NCBI GenBank assembly: GCA_034440275.1
Contig: JAWXBS010000149.1
Coordinates: 1 to 8,549, forward strand
Source: VFBF01 sp034440275
GTDB lineage: Bacteria > Pseudomonadota > Alphaproteobacteria > Caulobacterales > Aquidulcibacteraceae
Length of the DNA: 8,549 nt
Reading direction: 5' to 3'
Positions 6,360 to 8,549 of this stretch are shown piece by piece (the stretch's first letter is position 1; each line of letters starts with the position of its first letter). A model generated the notes under the pieces. The model saw only the letters and a list, made by a program, of their open reading frames with translations, was not told where the DNA came from and searched no databases. Both the position numbers and the translations under genes were made by a program.

Positions 6360-6794
6360 ATGTCCCGATTTCTCGCAGCGGCGGCGCTTTCAGGCGCGAT
6401 GATGATCACCGGCGTCAGTATCGCCAGCGATCCGCCGAAGTCGGACGCGGGCAAGGGCGCCACGCGCCTCACGAGCGCGCCGTCCTACGTGCCGATGCCG
6501 CCACTCACCTCCGCGACCCCGCTGGGGCGCGGCATTGGCGGCATGATCACTGCCGAGTTCGGTTTCGATATCCCCGATGCGCGACTGCGCACGCGCGCCC
6601 AAGCCATGCGACCGCGCCTGCAGGATGCGTTGCGCAGTGCGGTCTCGGAGTACTCCATGAGTCACATCCGTCCGGGCGCAGCGCCCGATCCGACCCGCCT
6701 GTGCGTCATGGCGCAGGGTTCGGTGGATCGCGCGATGGGCGGGCCGGGCGTGAAGGTCCTCATCACCAACGTGATGATCACGGACCGTCGTTAG
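6360..6794 (+). CDS. small exported protein of unknown function, FliL-like layout
   Basis: This 144-residue protein has an N-terminal signal peptide (about 1-23, hydrophobic core FLAAAALSGAMMITG, likely cleavage after VSIA), so it should be periplasmic. The mature part has a Pro-rich linker (YVPMPPL) and then a compact domain: ITAEFGFDIPDARLRTRA, an RPRLQDALRSAV helix, and a final VKVLITNVMI strand. I recall similar uncharacterised proteins, often labelled 'Tat pathway signal protein', in Caulobacterales. The order of strand, helix, helix and closing strand is reminiscent of the FliL periplasmic domain, but that is inference. No Shine-Dalgarno site precedes the ATG, and no other in-frame start exists back to the stop at 6300-6302. 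It may be translated from a leaderless or structured message. Its stop overlaps the convergent gene by four bases. Confidence 0.7.
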   Translation: MSRFLAAAALSGAMMITGVSIASDPPKSDAGKGATRLTSAPSYVPMPPLTSATPLGRGIGGMITAEFGFDIPDARLRTRAQAMRPRLQDALRSAVSEYSMSHIRPGAAPDPTRLCVMAQGSVDRAMGGPGVKVLITNVMITDRR

Positions 6795-7354
6795 CGACCA
6801 CGCGCGCAGGTCGGACCTACCAGCGCGGCAGCGACTCCCCCTTCCTCGATCGGCTGCAGCTCCACTGTCGAGGCGGCCATCGGCATCGTGCGCACGGAGT
6901 CTTCCGGCGCGTCGCCCATGATGCGGCGTTCCAGCATCGCGTAGCGCCGGCCCACGCAGTCGATGCGGAACTGATAACGATCGCGGGTGAAAGAAATGGT
7001 CTCGATCGTCTTTTCGTCGTCGAAGGTTTCCTGCTCGGGACGTGAGCGTAGGATCTGGATCCAGATGTCGCGCTCGCCGGTCTCGGGGTTGCACGAGATG
7101 GTGAAGGGGTTGAACTCGATGGTGGAGCCGTCGCGCTGCTTGCGTAGGTGCTGCCAGTCCGACGAGAGGCCGCGGAACTTCTCGAAGTGCGGGTTGGGCG
7201 TGCAGTCGACGACCTTCGACGCTGCGATCTCTTCGGCCTTGCGGTCCAGCGCAGTCTTCGCGCCCGGCATCCGTTGCGGCGCGATCAGCGCAAGGATCCC
7301 CACCGCGATCAATCCAATCGCCCCGAAGGCGAGCCAGCGAACGCGGTCTTCCAT
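6791..7354 (-). CDS. membrane-anchored hypothetical protein, adhesin-E-like domain suspected
   Basis: The predicted product has 187 residues. One transmembrane helix lies near the N-terminus (about 8-25, AFGAIGLIAVGILALIA), with the rest likely periplasmic. Two in-frame ATGs lie at 7360 and 7354. GGGAGG (7363-7368) is one base from the first but seven from the second, so I prefer 7354. The soluble part is beta-rich and contains four cysteines (51, 88, 133 and 183 in this numbering), which could form disulfides. The pattern resembles the surface-adhesin protein E domain: a central Trp-x-Gln-Ile strand, a later FRIDC strand followed by Arg-rich text, and a terminal Cys. I would not assign a function on that. 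It lies 63 bases downstream of the SDR gene on the same strand and probably shares its transcript. Confidence 0.7.
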   Translation of the reverse strand: MEDRVRWLAFGAIGLIAVGILALIAPQRMPGAKTALDRKAEEIAASKVVDCTPNPHFEKFRGLSSDWQHLRKQRDGSTIEFNPFTISCNPETGERDIWIQILRSRPEQETFDDEKTIETISFTRDRYQFRIDCVGRRYAMLERRIMGDAPEDSVRTMPMAASTVELQPIEEGGVAAALVGPTCARGR

Positions 7355-7362
7355 GCTCATGC

Positions 7363-7368
7363 CTCCCG
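7363..7368 (-). promoter_or_regulatory. Shine-Dalgarno site deciding the start of the 6791-7354 gene
   Basis: On the minus strand GGGAGG is followed by CATGAGCATGG. The first ATG (7360) begins only one base after the site, which is too close for efficient initiation. The second ATG (7354) is seven bases away, which is optimal. The site therefore favours a protein beginning MEDRVRW rather than MSMEDRVRW. Confidence 0.6.
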
Positions 7369-7417
7369 AGTTTTCACATAGATCGGTCGTTCAGACGCCT
7401 GGGGCAAGAGCTCTTCC

Positions 7418-8194
7418 TCACATCGCCGATATACCGCCGTCGACCTTGAACTCCGCGCCGGTGACGAACTTCGCTTCGTCGCTGACGAGGTAGAGGACCA
7501 TGTAGGCGACATCGTCCGGTTCGCCGATCCGGCCCATGGGGATCTGCCGGGAAAGCTTGGCGTGCACCTCCTGTTCGCCGATCTGCTTCTTGAAGACGTC
7601 GAGGATGGGCGTGTCGATGAAAACGGGATGCACCGAGTTGCAGCGGATCTGCGGGCTCATGCGTGCGCCGTGCAGCGCCACCGATTTCGAGAGCATCCAC
7701 ACGCCCGCCTTCGCCGCATTGTAGGCCGCGCTATTGTGCGCGGCTATCAGTCCCGAGATCGAGGAGATGTTGACGATGGACCCGGGAACGCCGCTCTCGC
7801 GGATGACCGGCATGGCGAAGCGGCAGCCGAGGAAGACGCTGTCGAGATCGATGTCCATCACGCGCTTCCAGCCTTCGAGCGTCTCGGTCTCGACGGAGCC
7901 CGCGCCGGCGATGCCGGCGTTGTTGACGAGGATATTGAGCCCGCCCATGTCACTGGCGGCGTCCTTCAGCACGCTCTCCCAGCGCGCGGCGCTGCACACG
8001 TCCTGCTCGTAGGCGAAAGCCTTGCCGCCGCTGGCGACGATCGACGCGGCCACATCGCGCGCCTTGACCACGTTGATATCGCTCACCGCCACCGTTGCGC
8101 CCTCGCGCGCGAGCATGCGGGCCATGGCTTCGCCCAGGCCCTGCGCCGCGCCTGTGATGAAGACTTTCTTCCCTGCGACCCGTCCGGCCATCAT
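7418..8194 (-). CDS. short-chain dehydrogenase/reductase (SDR), classical type
   Basis: This 258-residue NAD(P)-dependent oxidoreductase is likely soluble and cytoplasmic. The cofactor site is GAAQGLG (15-21), and Asp39 at the end of the second strand suggests a preference for NAD over NADP. NNAG lies at 91-94. The active site has Ser145 (NISSISG), Tyr158 and Lys162. The position of the fourth catalytic residue, normally Asn, is Asp116 (VMDIDLDSVF). The C-terminus has the usual GRIGEPDDVAYMVLYLVSDEAKFVTG and ends KVDGGISAM. An in-frame extension to 8353 exists, but its first 53 residues look like non-coding GC-rich sequence. The start at 8194 (or the adjacent ATG at 8191) has AGGGAG four to seven bases upstream. 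The substrate is unknown; it lacks the bdhA-specific residues, so it is not a second copy of that enzyme. Confidence 0.9.
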   Translation of the reverse strand: MMAGRVAGKKVFITGAAQGLGEAMARMLAREGATVAVSDINVVKARDVAASIVASGGKAFAYEQDVCSAARWESVLKDAASDMGGLNILVNNAGIAGAGSVETETLEGWKRVMDIDLDSVFLGCRFAMPVIRESGVPGSIVNISSISGLIAAHNSAAYNAAKAGVWMLSKSVALHGARMSPQIRCNSVHPVFIDTPILDVFKKQIGEQEVHAKLSRQIPMGRIGEPDDVAYMVLYLVSDEAKFVTGAEFKVDGGISAM

Positions 8195-8380
8195 GCGTCT
8201 CCCTAAAACGTGTCGGTGAACTACACCCCTACATGCGCCAGGCCAAAAGCCACACAATGATTGCGGCAAATGGGCGCGCGGGCTGGCGTCGCATTTGTTG
8301 ACTGGCCCCGCGTGCGCACATTCGGCGTTAGTGGTGCAGCGCGCGCTGATCATCCCACAGTAATGCGCATGCGTTCTCGT

Positions 8381-8404
8381 CCGCGAAAGCGTGTGCTTTC
8401 GCGG
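8381..8404 (-). terminator. perfect 10-bp hairpin, probable terminator of the right-edge gene
   Basis: CCGCGAAAGC (8381-8390) and GCTTTCGCGG (8395-8404) are perfect reverse complements around a four-base loop. The hairpin begins about 27 bases past the stop of the minus-strand partial gene, which is a usual terminator distance. No run of U follows on that strand, so it may be a Rho-assisted or 3'-end-protecting hairpin rather than a classical terminator. It could also block read-through into the SDR gene. Confidence 0.55.
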
Positions 8405-8431
8405 CGGAGGTCGTGCGGATTTTCGCGATCG

Positions 8432-8549
8432 TCATGACGTATCCCACAGCCGCCGCACGGCGGCGTCGATCTCGAAGCGCGCGTCTTCCCAGACCGCGAC
8501 CATGTCTTCGTAGTAGTCGCGGCGATCCGTGGGCGGCGGTCGCTTCGGC
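8432..8549 (-). CDS. C-terminal 38 residues of an unidentified protein (5' part outside window)
   Basis: The minus-strand frame entering from the right edge is open to TGA at 8432-8434 and encodes 38 residues. The tail contains TDRRDYYEDMVAVWEDARFE and ends AAVRRLWDTS. It reads as an amphipathic acidic helix and has the amino-acid balance of a real protein rather than of random GC-rich sequence. The strong hairpin at 8381-8404, just beyond the stop, supports a genuine gene end. I do not recognise the family. The gene is on the same strand as the SDR, but 237 bases and the hairpin separate them, so they are probably independent units. Confidence 0.6.
   Translation of the reverse strand, partial: PKRPPPTDRRDYYEDMVAVWEDARFEIDAAVRRLWDTS

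Noticed and set aside
7406..7415. Ten-base palindrome AAGAGCTCTT just after the SDR stop
   Set aside because: It has no loop to form a useful hairpin, and a single palindrome of this length can occur by chance. I saw no second copy.
7562..8206. Plus-strand open frame opposite the SDR gene
   Set aside because: It is a shadow frame rich in His, Arg and Ala with no motif support.
8298..8303. TTGACT resembling a -35 box on the plus strand
   Set aside because: No acceptable -10 box follows at 16-18 bases, and no plus-strand gene lies downstream within the window.
8195..8353. Upstream in-frame extension of the SDR gene
   Set aside because: The extra 53 residues have no SDR homology and many Cys/His residues. 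The ribosome site and family N-terminus both point to the start at 8194.
8352..8449. Nine-base direct repeat ATCCCACAG at 8352-8360 and 8441-8449
   Set aside because: The flanking sequences do not match, so it does not mark a target-site duplication or an attachment site. It is probably chance.

Overview
This is a GC-rich, densely packed chromosomal window from what looks like an alphaproteobacterium. The evidence is indirect: high G+C at third codon positions, a type 2 PyrF, a class-typical 3-hydroxybutyrate dehydrogenase, a DUF2167 protein, and a small secreted protein of a kind I associate with Caulobacterales and Hyphomonadaceae. The order-level placement is a guess. No tRNA, rRNA, CRISPR array, insertion sequence or phage gene is visible. 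Most of the content is housekeeping or metabolic, and I found no convincing new defence or mobile system.

Layout. Bases 1-820 (+) hold the 3' half of gpsA, translationally coupled through a GTGA overlap to a small Rieske-type [2Fe-2S] protein. Facing them on the minus strand is a run read from 4135 down to 817: a DUF350 membrane protein, a membrane-anchored trypsin-like protease, pyrF, and then, after about 100 bases, a DUF2167 membrane protein. The first three are 2-4 bases apart and probably form one operon. The divergent intergenic region 4136-4265 carries a 13-base tandem repeat and a short inverted repeat. From it bdhA and a patatin-like hydrolase read to the right as a tight pair (4266-6128). 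This pair plausibly links hydrolysis of a storage polyester or lipid to 3-hydroxybutyrate oxidation.

Bases 6129-6359 hold no intact gene. They contain a 37-codon in-frame fragment resembling the extreme C-terminus of a DUF885 protein, then an imperfect GC-rich hairpin. A small exported protein follows (6360-6794, +). It meets a minus-strand pair tail to tail: a second short-chain dehydrogenase (7418-8194) and, downstream of it, a membrane-anchored hypothetical protein (6791-7354). The right edge carries a perfect 10-bp hairpin and the last 38 codons of an unidentified minus-strand gene.

The most useful second looks are the bdhA-patatin pair as a candidate polyhydroxybutyrate mobilisation unit, the DUF885 remnant, the DUF350-protease-pyrF grouping, the divergent-promoter repeat, and two convergent gene pairs that share bases of their stop codons.
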